A DNA stretch of 64,000 nt from Lucinisca nassula (lineage: Eukaryota; Mollusca; Bivalvia; Lucinida; Lucinidae), in assembly GCA_963580285.1 (NCBI GenBank), contig OY757011.1, positions 95,215,650-95,279,649 of the forward strand, in the 5' to 3' direction. The translations under genes were made by a program, and so were the position numbers. Below are positions 44,985 to 56,384 of the stretch, in pieces (positions within the stretch are counted from its first letter, which is position 1; each line of letters starts with the position of its first letter). The notes below the pieces were generated by a model. It saw only the letters and a program-made list of their open reading frames with translations. It made no database searches and was not told the origin of the DNA.

Positions 44985-45252
44985 TTGTTTGAATTGAGGT
45001 TTACGTCCCCGTCCAAACTAATTAGGGCATTTTTGATACGTTGCTTTCAATTTAGTGTGACTTTTACCCGACTTTGAGATAAAACGACATCTCAAGCCCT
45101 GTTGCCCCAACAAACCAAAAGGATTTATATGCAGGGATGGTCCAACTCACCCACTTTGCCTGGGCAGGCTTAGACCATCTAAACGTTTTAGCTCTGTGTG
45201 GAAGTATCATGCAACCCAATCTGTTTCTCCAAGCCCCGATGGGCGGGGGTCG
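44985..45252 (-). mobile_element. SINE, minus strand, nearly full length
   Basis: The reverse complement of the SINE runs from GTTTGTTTGAATTGAGGTTT (tail) to CCCCGATGGGCGGGGG (head). It is diverged; no clear TSD was seen. Confidence 0.8.
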
Positions 45253-46213
45253 GATGAGTAGTGTACCTAACTTTTCCAATCAAAGTATCTTTCTTGTAAA
45301 GCTGTATAAAAGAGCATAGGGTGCTTATATAGCTGTCTAAATAGCGAACAGTAAAGACTGATCAGAATGCGGTGATGTGCAGGTGATCTGAGTCTTTGCT
45401 GCGGAATTATGGGAATTGCTGTGCCCCGGCTAAAATAATCGTGTATGGTTCAATTGTCAATATTGTGCATACTTGCCAATTATAGCTGAGTTGTATACTT
45501 TTTAAAATTGGTTCACTAATTAATTTAAATATGACACTTGGCGCGTGTCGATGATAAAAGGATTAAAGAGATAAAGATATTACCCAGGTGATAGTTATCA
45601 TGCTGTCAAAACAAAAACTGTACAAGATAAAATCTTTCAGCGGCCAGTTGTTATTTTTTTATGAATAATTTTGTTTTACATTTCATGTGAAGCTCTTGGG
45701 TAGCATTTTTTAAACTTAATAGATAAATACATGTAAATAAATAAATCCTTTCACATTGGATAACACGACCGCGTAATCAAAAAGTGTTTTTGTGCATCTA
45801 AAATAGTTTTTTTTTCTAGGAAATTTTAAGCTGTTTTTATTTATGTTTATATCATAGATCCATGTAGAAGGGAGAACATAACAAAACTTTATTTGATAAA
45901 CTCCGGGAACATATACATGGTATAATACGGTGGGTTCTTTATGACAGTTGTCATACAGAGTGCCCATAAAGAAGAGAATGGAGAAAAAATGATGTTTACC
46001 TTTATAAACAAAAAGTCGGGTTTATGAGGATATTTATTATGTAGCGTGATGAAAAACATAAAGCTCAAATAAATGATTAAATAAATAAATAAAACGGAAG
46101 CGAAAGCTGCGAACTGCGATCGAAAACTGTTGATTTTGAAACAAAGTTTAGAATTCCATCCACCTGTTCCAGTCTTATGCAAGGAAATTTACGCAGGTAC
46201 ACGCGTCCGCGTG

Positions 46214-46216
<3 letters not shown>
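45253..46216. other. Spacer inside the 4.26-kb element
   Basis: A decayed AACAGTG/GATCAG foldback lies near 45346-45410. No gene is recognised. Confidence 0.5.

Positions 46217-46251
<35 letters not shown>
46216..46251 (+). repeat. (GT)n microsatellite
   Basis: About 17 GT units. Confidence 0.9.
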
Positions 46252-46254
<3 letters not shown>

Positions 46255-46368
46255 ATGTAGTCACTAAAGCGCATAATAAGACAAATAGTAAATTATCAAT
46301 CCCCTTTGAACTTATGCCCAACTGAATTCCGGTCTACTAAAGTAAATGTACATATAAACCCTCAGGGT

Positions 46369-47464
46369 GGGTCTCCCTATTTGGTGACAAGAAGTGACAA
46401 GAGGTGACAAGAAGTGACAAGAGGTGACAAGAAGTGACAAGAGCTATTTTATGGTGACAAGAAACATTCTAACACAAAATGTAAACTATATTATTGCTTA
46501 AATTGATAAATTTGATGTTATTTTTGAATTGGAAATTAATTTTGGCCAAATCAAAAGACGTTTGGAGGAATAAGCAACATGCTTTACTCTGGTATGTTTT
46601 CTCCACCGAGTGTATTATTTTATGTGATGGACAAATATAGATCGTTTCATACATGCAAAACTCTTGTCAACAAATTAACTTGACTTTATTCCCGACCCCC
46701 AAAAAATCTGAAAGGGCACTGATGCGTCATGGAGCATGTGTGCCTAAAAAAGACTTGGATCAGCCTGCGCATAAGCGCAGTCCGGTATGTTTCCTCTGCT
46801 GAGGGTATAATTTTATGTGACGAGAATATAGTATAGCAACTAATACGTGTAAAATTTTCTTGTCACCGAATTAACTTGAATTTATTCCCGACCAAAAAAA
46901 AATCTGAAGAGGCACTGAAGCGTCGTCGAGCATGTGTGCCTAGAAAAGACTTGAATCAGCCTGCGCATATGCGCAGCCTGATATATGAATATCTGCTAAG
47001 GTCTATACACATTTTATTGGAATTTTGTGTGACAGTGAGACAAATGGTGTACATCTCTTGTCACCAGCTTGAAGAAAATTTGAAGACAGCCCTGATATGA
47101 TTCTAGTGGTTAATTGCGGTTTGGTGTCTTATATTGTATGAAATTCATTTTCAGGCATGAAAAACATTTGCCTAGTCATGTTACAATAAATAATTTGGTT
47201 TATGATAGAGGTGTAGTCATTTACAGACTTTAATACGCATGCGAGCGTTTAAATTTCTCTGGTTCGATTACTTAGCTGCAGCGCATCATTGGAGTCTTTC
47301 AAGGAATTCAAACGCTTGCAAAAAATGTTTAATAAATCATACTTTACTTTTAAAAAGGGTCGCAAATGCGTTTTAACACTTCTTGTCACCATAAAATAGC
47401 TCTTGTCACTTCTTGTCATATCTTGTCACTTCTTGTCACCTCTTGTCACCAAATAGGGAGACCG
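46369..47464. mobile_element. 1.1-kb nested TIR element with GTGACAAGA repeats, 8-bp TSD
   Basis: The ends are [G/C]GGTCTCCCTATTTGGTGA and continue into direct repeats of GTGACAAGA(A/G) on the left (46380-46465) and their reverse complement on the right (47373-47452). CTCAGGGT at 46361-46368 and 47465-47472 is the TSD. The interior holds 2-3 diverged units of about 190 bp ('ATTCCCGACC', 'GAGCATGTGTGCCTA', 'TCAGCCTGCGCATA'). There is no transposase. It lies wholly inside the larger foldback element. Confidence 0.85.
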
Positions 47465-47930
47465 CTCAGGGTCAACCAAATGCAAGAAAAAACAAGAAAG
47501 AACCTTCTAGGTCAACTTTCCTGTTAACATTGTTTACTTACTTTGCGCAAATGTATTTCAAATCAAGTAATATCTTACATGTTACATCACGAAAACACGC
47601 CTACATGATTTTGACCCCTTTGAACCTCACTTTTATACAGAAAAACTGGGTTTTACAGGGCTATCGTTGAATGCGGATAATGCAAGAGAAAAAATCAATG
47701 GCAGAACTTGCAAAATATTGCATAAAAATAAAAACAAATCGGGTACAAGTGTCTAAAAATATATTATTTTCGCACGACCGAAGCGGGAAATCTTAAACAA
47801 AATGTTAAATAATTAATTCATATTCATAATATGGATCCTTTTAGAACAAAAAGTCCTTTCCGCTATTTAGGGTAAAGTCCTTTTCGCGAAAAGGAGTCCT
47901 TTTCGCTATTAAGGGGAACCGGTAGATTAG

Positions 47931-49665
47931 TATGCGTCTTCTCGACGTCGTACATCACGAAGGACAAACAAATACACTTTCTTTGAAGTGTCAAAAGAAC
48001 TTCCAAACTGATCTTGTAATGCCGCGTTCCAGAACAGAAGTGAAACCGCCAGACAAGGGCAGCTTTCCTTTAGATCACGATGGTAAGAATAACAGTAGAC
48101 TACGAATTCCACAATCAAACAGATATTGTAAAACGTCATATGTCATGTGATTTCGCGACCATGAACTATTTTCTGAAGTGGGACTACTTAAGGACTATGA
48201 AAATGTCTTCCTGGCACGTGGGCTAAAATTCATGGGTGTTTAGCATGTTGACATATTTCTAGAAAAACAACCAATGATGTTCCAAATTAAAAGAATAAAT
48301 ATATAACATGCATAATATAAAATTAGGCACTGCCTAGTCACGGGCATGGTTATTACTATGCCTGTGTCTCGAGTTATCGTCATCTCTCATATTATCGTCA
48401 CCATGCATTTTCGGGTATCTATGACTAAGAAGCCACTAGATACTGCTCCAGCAGTCATTGTAAATCAGAAATCATTCACCTTGAGGAAGCAGGTGACGTT
48501 AAAAAGCGAACAAAACATGTTATTGTTCTATTTCAAATTTATACAGCCATGTGCACCAGACAACTGTCCTCCATTTTATTTTCCCACTACCTGGTCATGT
48601 GACGCTTGATTTCCCAGCATTCAGGTAATAAAAAACCTACAGTGCTGGCCTGAATGTATGCAATTTTCCCACAGATATCTCTTCTAAAGTTTTTTATAGC
48701 TATTTTTTGTTAGTTTGTTTGTACACCCGTTTGTTGCATCAGGAGAAACACTGACTTCATTTGCCCTCAATGTGCAGCCTGAAATAACCAGCTTTTAGTG
48801 ATATTGGCAAGAGTTTGGATTATAATAAGTATGTGTGTACTGTGTCAAGTACTTATCCTTTAAACTGGTGTCAGCTTTCAGAGACTTTATTGAAAACTGA
48901 ACTGTAAATTAATTCCTTTTTAATGTTAATGCATTCAGTTGCCTGCACAACTGCCTATTCAAATAATTTTGCAAAGAAATTCTCTATTGTTTTTCAAAGT
49001 AACACTTGTCAGTCAATATTGTCTGTAAAAAAGTTATGCATAAGTATTGGCCACTAACTGTACTAAGGGAGCTCCTGCTTTGCTATGACGTCATGATAAC
49101 AACACATGACGATAACTTGAGAGACAATCCAAATGTTTTAAGGTCAAGGTAAGCTATGTTTATTTAAAGATTTTGCACAGTAAAAGAACAATGGAAATCG
49201 TAAGTCTTGAAAAATTGATTGGATATTAAATGGTAATATATTAAAATTAGAAATATTTAGAATGATCAAAGAAGACAGTTGTTACTGTCACTAAAATTCT
49301 TAGCATGACGATAACTGGAGAAAACAGCATATGTCTATTTCAACAATCAATCAACACTATGATCGGGGATTTTTAATTCAAAATTATCAAAAAAATTCTC
49401 TCTACAAAATCATTTGTACAAAAATGAAAAAAGATGATAGTGATTGAACAACATTCTGAAGCAATTAAACAGATTGGTTGATAACTCATGGGAATCTTAA
49501 TCTCTATATTATAGTTATAACTCTTATTTAATGCTCGGTTTAAAGTTACTAAAATCCCACCACCAACACAGTACAATTCAAAATATCACTTTGAGCAATC
49601 AATTTTTTAAACATTAAAGGGCTATAACTCTGCTGAAAATGAATTGATGTAAAAAAAAAAAAAAA
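47931..49665. other. Spacer without recognisable gene
   Basis: Scattered frames under 90 codons show no family signature. No repeat structure is visible apart from an A-run at about 49651-49671. Confidence 0.5.
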
Positions 49666-49671
49666 AAAAAA

Positions 49672-50665
49672 GAAGGGCCGTGATGGCCATGGATCGCTCA
49701 CCTGATCCAAAGATTAACAAGTGAGCCCCTAAGTAAGCCTATGTAAAACCAAATGGCCCCGGGACGGGGGCATTTTTGGCCTTAGGGCTATAATTTAAAC
49801 AATCTTGATAGAGATCCACTAGATGAAGTTTCACATCAAAAATCAAAGACCTGGACCTTGCTGTTTCAGAGAAGAAGATTTTCAAAGATTATCTCTATAT
49901 AAGTCTATGTAAAACCATAGGGCCCGGGGGCGGGGGCATTTGTACCCCGAGGGCTATAATTTGAACAATCTTGTTAGAGATCCAGTAGATGAAGCTCCAT
50001 ACCAAATATCAAAGACATTGACCTTGCAGTTTCAGAGAAGAAGATTCTATGTAAAACCAAAGGGTCTCGGGGCGGGGGCATTTCTTGCCCAAGGGCTATA
50101 ATTTGAACAATCTTGGCAGAGGTCCACTAGATGAAATTTCACACCAAATATCAAAGACCTAGGCCTTGTGGTTTCACAGAAGATTCTTTTTAAAGATTTT
50201 CCCTATATAAGTCTATGTAAAACCAAAGGGCCCCGAGGCGGGGGAATTTTTGGTCTCAGGTATATAATTTGAACAATTTTGGTAGAGGTCCACTAGATGC
50301 AGCTTCAAACCAAATATCAAACACCTAGGCCTTGTGGTTTCAGAGAAGAACATTTTTCAAGATTTTCCCTATATAAGTCTATGTAAAACCCAAGGGCCCC
50401 AGAGCGGGGGGGGGGGGGGGGGGTGCATTTTTTGGCATCAGGGCTATAATTTGAACAATCTTGGTAGAGGTCCACAAGATGAAGCTTCAAACCAAATATC
50501 AAAGACCTGGGCTTTGCAGAGAAGAAGATATTTAAAGATTTTCCCTATAGATATAAGCCTATGTCAAACCAAAGGGCCCCGGGGCAGGAGAATTTTTGGC
50601 CCCAGCACTACGATTTGAACAATCTTGGTAGGGGTCCACTAGATGTATATCCAACCACTCAGGTA
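49672..50665 (+). mobile_element. Helitron-like element with 166-bp tandem core (forward)
   Basis: It opens 'AGGGCCGTGATGGCCATGG' then 'GATCGCTCACCTGATCC'. About five units follow with 'ATAATTTGAACAATCTTGG', 'TCCACTAGATGAAGC', 'CAAATATCAAAGACCT' and 'TATGTAAAACCAAAGGGCCC'. A run of 18 G interrupts one unit at 50406-50423. The right end is not clear. Confidence 0.75.
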
Positions 50666-50747
50666 GTTTGCCTAACATCATCAGTTTAACAATGTTTAAG
50701 TCGACCGGTCATGTTAGCCCCTTTCTGTACAGAATGTCCCCAAAAAG

Positions 50748-50815
50748 AATACAGTGCATGCAGTCCCAATTCAGATGTCGCAGAATGCAGATCTGATCAG
50801 GGCCTTCACTGTTGG
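50748..50815. repeat. Foldback motif, AACAGTG/GATCAGAC family
   Basis: 'ACAGTGCATGCAGTCCCAA' faces 'GATCAGGGCCTTCACTGTTG' across CAGATGTCGCAGAATGC. Confidence 0.6.
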
Positions 50816-50862
50816 TCGAATTTCGATGGCAAGTTCATATGATGGTGTTAGGTATCTATCTA

Positions 50863-50936
<74 letters not shown>

Positions 50937-51065
50937 CTCTGTCTATCTATCTATCTTTCTATCTATCTACTGAATGTAAGTCTATGGTCAGGATCTTTAA
51001 ATAATGTCATGTTGTGAGGTACAGAACTCCTCAGTGCAAATGATAGATATATAGATAGATAGATA

Positions 51066-51340
51066 GCGTGATAGCTCAGTGGTTAATGCACTTGCCTCTT
51101 ATGCTAGAGGTCCCGGGTTCGATCCCCGGCAGCGGCGATAAAATTTTGGTGTCCGAACACGCTCCATTGGCATCATTTGCAGGGATGAATGTCATGAAGT
51201 GCACCGTCCTTCAGATCGGGACGTTAACTGGAGGCCCCCTGTGCAGAGAGAACCATTCCCTGTGCAGGTTAAAGATCTCTGCCGTAATTACATGATTACT
51301 GTGTAGGCTTTCATCCTGCAAACCTGGAGTGTATGTAATG
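51066..51340 (+). mobile_element. tRNA-derived SINE, best copy of three
   Basis: The head has A-box TAGCTCAGTGGTTAATGC and B-box GGTTCGATCCC with a perfect CCGGG/CCCGG T-stem. The body has 'ACGCTCCATTGGCATCAT' and 'TCGGGACGTTAACTGGAGG'. It is flanked by GATA repeats on both sides rather than a simple TSD. It is a SINE head and not a working tRNA gene, since the acceptor arm does not pair. Confidence 0.8.
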
Positions 51341-51393
51341 ATAGATAGATAGATAAGGTAATGGCCATGTATGACCGACTCAGTATATGAAGA

Positions 51394-51780
51394 TAGATAG
51401 ATCAGTGGTTTGTGCACTTGCCTCTGATGCTAGAAGCCCCCGCTTTGATTCCTGGTGGCAGTGATTATTTCTGGATACGAACACGCTCCATTGGCATCAT
51501 CTGCTGGGTGAATGGCAAAAAGTGCACCATCATTCGGATAACTGTGTAGGTTTTGGTCCTTCAAACCTTGTGTGTACTAAATGTGCACCTGCGAGTAATG
51601 GTCAAATGTGACCGATCACAGGATGGATAGATAGATCAGAGGTTAGTGCACTAGAGGCCTCCGGTCTGGCACCAGAGGCCCCCTGGTTTGATTTGTGGTG
51701 GCAGTGATTATTTCCGGATGCAAACACATTCCATTTGCATCATCTGCTGGGTGAATGGCAAAAGATAGATATCTAACACC
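51394..51780 (+). mobile_element. Two decayed tRNA-SINE copies spaced by GATA
   Basis: 51394-51625 and 51632-51780 both begin 'GATAGATCAG(T/A)GGTT' and carry 'TTCATCTGCTGGGTGAATGG'-like bodies. Both are more diverged than the first copy. Confidence 0.65.
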
Positions 51781-51800
51781 ATATGAACTTGACAGGCAAT

Positions 51801-52441
51801 TTGTCATGATGTATGGTCTGAATCAGGATCAGTTTCGGAAATACCAGTGTGTGTGTTTTACAAAATCAAATGCACCCAAATCTGTGAAGAATGCAGCATA
51901 GTCGTGGAAATATAGAATTTTTGATAGAAACAGTTTTTTACAAATACTTCCCCGTTTGTACAAACTAGCCTTTCAATGTCTTCCTATCAAAGTATCAGAG
52001 TATAAGCGTTCCCCAACTGAACTGTCAAAACAATTGTTGTTGACTGGTCAAAAACTGTAACGCGCAGACGGAAGGTAAACAAAAGACTGATTCTCATTTT
52101 TGTGTAATCTTTAACGTTTACGCCGAAATAATTCTGATAAGCGCCTGAATAACATAGATCAATGATTTAGAACCGGTCACGCATTTTCGAACAAACGCCG
52201 GGAAAATGAACTTTATTTTTTTAAAACGCATTTATTTTTAAAAAAAGGATACGTTATAGTTCTTGAAATTTAGATAGCTCTTGAACATTTACTGAAAGAG
52301 AAACAAATCCGGCCAAAAAATGTAAGCGTTTCTCGCCAGTTTTCAATTCGCGAGATCTCGTAATTTATGGGACGGATCAGCTGAGAGAGATGGGCTGGTG
52401 AAATGCACGCGCACGTTAACTATAGGCGTGCACTCCATGCC
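51801..52441. other. Spacer without recognisable gene
   Basis: I see no coding frame, repeat or RNA gene here. Confidence 0.5.
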
Positions 52442-53252
52442 CGTATTAAAAAATGTATTTTTGTTGTTGGAAGAAAAAAATAAATATTCACTTTGTAAGA
52501 AAATTACATTTAAAAATGGTCCATTTTTGAACGTATGTTTCTCCATTGTCCTTCATTAGAAACATACCATTTTTACACCAAAATATACTTTAGTGTGTGT
52601 ACTAGCAACAACGAGACGTGATTTTTCCAACAACTGGCATTATAACATTATATCCATGTCGATAGAACCCCTATCAACATGTAGAGTTCACTATACATTG
52701 TCATCCATGTACACAGTATGACGCACGGATTAAATTTAGCACTGGGGTAAATAAGCGTAGCGATAATAAAAATTCTGTCAAATCGTTATTATGGCTTTTG
52801 GACAAATCAAACAATTTTCCCCTCTTGTATTTATTTAATGCATAATAATATTTACCAACTTAACGGAAGAATAAAGGAAATCATGATCTAGGCATAAAAA
52901 TAGTTAGAATAAAATCCGTTGTGCAGGATATTTTTACCCACGATTAGCATGTTTATACCCCTGTTTTACCTGGAGAATTTACCAACCATGTATACAGTAA
53001 TGGCTGTCAAAATGACCGTTCGATGGGTGTTTAAAAGAATGGATATATTGTTATTGTGGAAGTTTTTGGAAAAACTACTTCTCGTCCTTGCTAGGACATG
53101 GAATATACTTTAGGTTAATGTAAAAACTGAATGTTTCCAAGCAAGGACAATGGAGAAACCGATGTTCAAAAATTGACCATTTTGAAAGGTAATTTTCTAA
53201 AAAAGTAATTTATTATTTTTTCTTCTAAAAACAGAAATACAGTTTTTAATAA
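52442..53252. mobile_element. Inverted-repeat pair with ~115-bp arms
   Basis: The left arm (52442-52555) carries 'CGTATGTTTCTCCATTGTCC' and the right arm (53139-53252) carries 'GGACAATGGAGAAACCGATG'; both continue into GAAAATTAC and AAAAATGG words. The interior of about 580 bp has no recognisable gene. It is probably a non-autonomous foldback element; no TSD was identified. Confidence 0.6.
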
Positions 53253-53404
53253 GCATATTTTATGATTATTCATATAATTTGGAACATTATGAGTTGCTTT
53301 TCTAGAAACTTGTCGACATTATAAACAACCGTAAATTTTAGCTCACGTGTCTGGTTGACATTTGCATATACCTTAATTTTAGAATAAAAAAATATCTTCT
53401 TCAC

Positions 53405-53577
53405 ACAGTTCTATCGTCCATGCTTATAAACCCTGTTGGTTTAATTGGGCAACAGGGCTTGAGATGACATTTCGTCCAAATGATGGGTAAAAGTCCCAGA
53501 AAATTGGATGTGACTTCTCCAAAATGTCCTTTACAGAATTGACTGTGATGATAAACCTCAAATCAAACAAACAAAAC
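53405..53577 (+). mobile_element. SINE, 5'-truncated
   Basis: 'TCCATGCTTATAAACCCTG' through 'CAAATCAAACAAACAAAAC' matches the 3' two-thirds of the SINE family. From 53578 to 53960 I see no gene, though a CACGTG E-box lies at about 53870. Confidence 0.75.
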
Positions 53578-53960
53578 TATCCAGGATCTAGACGTTCGCC
53601 CCAAGTCCACACCTACCACATTTCATTCTTCCATTTCATCCAAACACTCTGATTTCTTGGTCCACTGTTATTCCCCCTTTCTATCTGCGTTGGTCATATT
53701 TGGCCATTACCTCAGAACATGAATGATATTTCCACTGGCATTGACTCAGAAATAAGACCTCACAGATTACTGTGTTAGCTACCAGGAAATTAAGGATACA
53801 CCACCCATGCATTTGAACCCTATTAATGAAGTCGGTCATCCGGGTATTCTCGATAGTCACGTGACTTTCTGCATAGCAACCAAGCTATGCCATTTTGAGT
53901 TACCTTTTAGTTGAAAAGGAACAATATTCACATGTAAAATTCTGAGAGACTGAAAAGAAA

Positions 53961-54062
53961 ATGCCTAAAATATGCAGTGCAGGTGGTTGTACAAATCATC
54001 ACCAACAACAGGATAAACAGTTGTCCTCATACAATTTTCCGAATCGGGGGAAAATACCCTGA
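53961..54062 (+). pseudogene. THAP-domain N-terminal relic
   Basis: An ATG opens a 33-codon frame starting MPKICSAGGCTNHH and reaching SSYNFPN before a stop. The start methionine-proline, the C-x4-C pair (C5, C10), the following Asn and an aromatic-FP motif match the first half of the C2CH THAP zinc finger. The second Cys/His pair is missing. The frame ends where a foldback MITE-like sequence (GGATCAGGGCCTGCAGT) begins, so an insertion may have cut it. It could equally be the first exon of a THAP gene or a relic of a THAP-transposase element. Confidence 0.55.
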
Positions 54063-54186
54063 CAGACGATCCAAGCGGATCAGGGCCTGCAGTCACTTCC
54101 TTATATATAGCTGAATCCATTTCAAAATTTAGGGGTATCTGGCTGTGTTTTCTTCAAAATTTATTTGGAAAATGGCTGAACTTTAT

Positions 54187-54254
54187 GCAAACAGTGGAGG
54201 CCCTGATCAGACGTTGTGTTCTGCAAAGTCTGATCTGGGTCTGCACTGTATGCC
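54187..54254. repeat. Foldback motif, AACAGTG/GATCAGAC family
   Basis: 'GCAAACAGTGGAGGCCCTG' + ATCAGAC faces GTCTGATCTGGGTCTGCACT. A related half-copy lies at 54063-54100. Confidence 0.65.
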
Positions 54255-54360
54255 AAGGTAATTGGTTAAACACTTATGATAACCCTAACGTTATTACATG
54301 GTTACCATCACATTCGTCGAGTCAATCTATTTATTATTATTATGTAGCAAAAAGCCATTT

Positions 54361-56030
54361 TTTTAGCTCACCGTCACGTAGTGACGAGGTGAGCTTTTGG
54401 GATCACTTTTGTCCGTCGTGCGTGCGTGCATGCGTAAACAATCTCTTCAAACGACATCTCCTCCTTAACCAATGATTGGATTTTGACCAAACTTCACAGG
54501 AATGATCCTTAGGTGGTCCCCTTTCAAAGTTGTTCAAATGGTTCCAGTCCGTTGCACATACAGGTCACAGGAGCCAAAAATAGATTTTTTTCACCGAAAA
54601 CTTAAAAAAAGTCTTCTTCTCTGAAACCGCAAGGCCCAGGTCTTTGATATTTGGTATGAAGCTTCATCTAGTGGACCCCTACCAAGATTGTTCAAATTAT
54701 AGTGCTGGGGCCAAAAATGCCCCCGCCCTGGGGCCCTTTGGTTTTACATGGGCTTATATATGGAAAATCTTTAAAAATCTTCTTCTCTCAAACCACAAGG
54801 CCCAGGTCTTTGATATTTGGTATGAAGCTACATCTAGTGGACCCCTACCAAGATTGTTCAAATTATAGTTCTGGGGCCAAAAATGCCCCCGCCCCAGGGC
54901 CCTTTGGTTTTACATGGGCTTATATAGGGAAAATCTTTAAAAATCATCTTCTCTGAAACCACAAGGCCCAGGTCTTTGATATTTGGGATGAAGCTTCGTC
55001 CAGCAGACCCCTACCAAGATTGTACAAATTATAGTGCTGGGGCCAAAATTGCCCCCGCCTCGGGGCCCTTTGGTTTTACATAGGCTTATATACATGTAGG
55101 GAAAATCTTTAAAAATCTTCTTCTCCGAAACTGCAAGGCCCAGGTCTTTGATATTTGGTATGAAGCTTCATCTTGTGGAACTCTACCAAGATTGTTCAAA
55201 TTATTCCCTGGTGCCAAAAATGCCCCCGCTTCGGGCCCCTTTGGTTTTACATATATACTTATATAGGGAAATTCTTGAAAAATCTTCTTCTTTGGAACCC
55301 CAAGGCCTAGGTCTTTGATATTTGGTGTGAAGCTTCAGCTAGTGGATCTCTTCCAAGATTGTTCAAATTACAGCCCTGAGACCAAAAATGCCCCCGCCTC
55401 ATGGCCCCTTGGTTTTACATAGACTTATATAAGACTAATCTATGTTTAAAAATCTTCTTCTATGAAACCACAAGGCCTAGGTCTTTGATATTTGGTGTGA
55501 AATTTCATCTAGCGGACCTCTATCAAGATTGTTTAAATTATAGCCCTGGGGCCAAAAATGCCCCCACCCCTAGACTCTTTGGTTTTACAAAGACTTATAT
55601 CGAAATAATCTTTGAAAATCTTTTTCTCTGAAACAGCAAGGCCCAGGTCTTTGATATTTGGTGTGAAGCTTCATCTAGTGGACCTCTATCAAGATTGTTT
55701 ACATTATAGCCCTGAGGCCGAAAATGCCCCCGCCCTGGGGCCATTTGGTTTTACATAGGCTTATGTTGTGAATATCTTTAAAAAATCTTCTTCTCGGAAA
55801 CCGCAAGGCCCAGGTCTTTGATATTTGGTATGTAGCTTCATCTAGTGGACCTTTGCCAAGATTGTTCAAATTATAGCCATTGTTGATATTTGGTATGAAG
55901 CTTCACCTTTAAGACATCCCTCAACATAATGCACATTATAACCCTGGGGTCAATAATGGCCCTCCCAGGGGCCCACTTTTTACTCTATGGATCAGGTGAG
56001 CGATCCAGGGCCATCATGGCCCTCTTGTTT
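54361..56030 (-). mobile_element. Helitron-like element with 166-bp tandem core (reverse)
   Basis: This is the reverse orientation of the 49672 family. Its right edge 'GGTGAGCGATCCAGGGCC' is the complement of the other's opening. The landmark TCTTTGATATTTGG occurs at 54641, 54807 and 54973 (166 bp), with about eight units in all. The left edge is AGCTCACC..GGTGAGCT, an inverted pair around GTCACGTAGTGAC. Confidence 0.75.
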
Positions 56031-56384
56031 ATAAATAATTTTGAATTTTCACATTCAACTATCAATCAGTATTAACGAGGAATAGATCTATAACCTTTAT
56101 GAACATGGAAATATATTCCAGGCATTTGATTTACTTGTCAAGATCAATGTCAAGTTTCCTTGACACTTTGGGTATTCTGTCCAATGACATCATTCTGAAT
56201 ACACAAGACCTGACACTTTCGCCGCTAAAATTATCATTTTTTTTATAATTACTTACAAAAGTTTTAATTAGTATAACAGTAAATTTTACCAAAACCTAGG
56301 TTTTCCCTCAAAGTTTTTACTTGGGGGACATTTGTCCCCCTTAAATTTCATTTTAGGGGACAAATGAAAATTTTGGGGGGCATG

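Larger units (their letters stand above)
43663..47921. mobile_element. 4.26-kb Mutator-like foldback element, 9-bp TSD
   Basis: The arms are 43663-~43917 and ~47662-47921, ending [G/C]GGTTCCCCTTAATAGCG with mirrored AAAAGGACTCCTTTTCGCG. The flanks GTAGATTAG at 43654-43662 and 47922-47930 are identical. Long inverted arms with a 9-bp TSD are typical of MULE elements. No transposase is present; the interior holds SINEs, microsatellites, MITE fragments and a second inverted-repeat element. It is non-autonomous. Confidence 0.85.
50829..51800. repeat. Composite block of GATA/CTAT microsatellites and tRNA-SINEs inside an inverted repeat
   Basis: 'AAGTTCATATGATGGTGTTAG' (less one base) at the left is mirrored by 'CTAACACCATATGAACTT' at 51773-51790. 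Between them lie (CTAT)n at 50845-50969, then three SINE copies each preceded by (GATA)n. The mirrored ends suggest one composite mobile unit. Confidence 0.6.

Noticed and set aside
51066..51138. A functional tRNA gene
   Set aside because: The T-arm is good but the acceptor ends do not pair, and it is the head of a SINE present in three copies.
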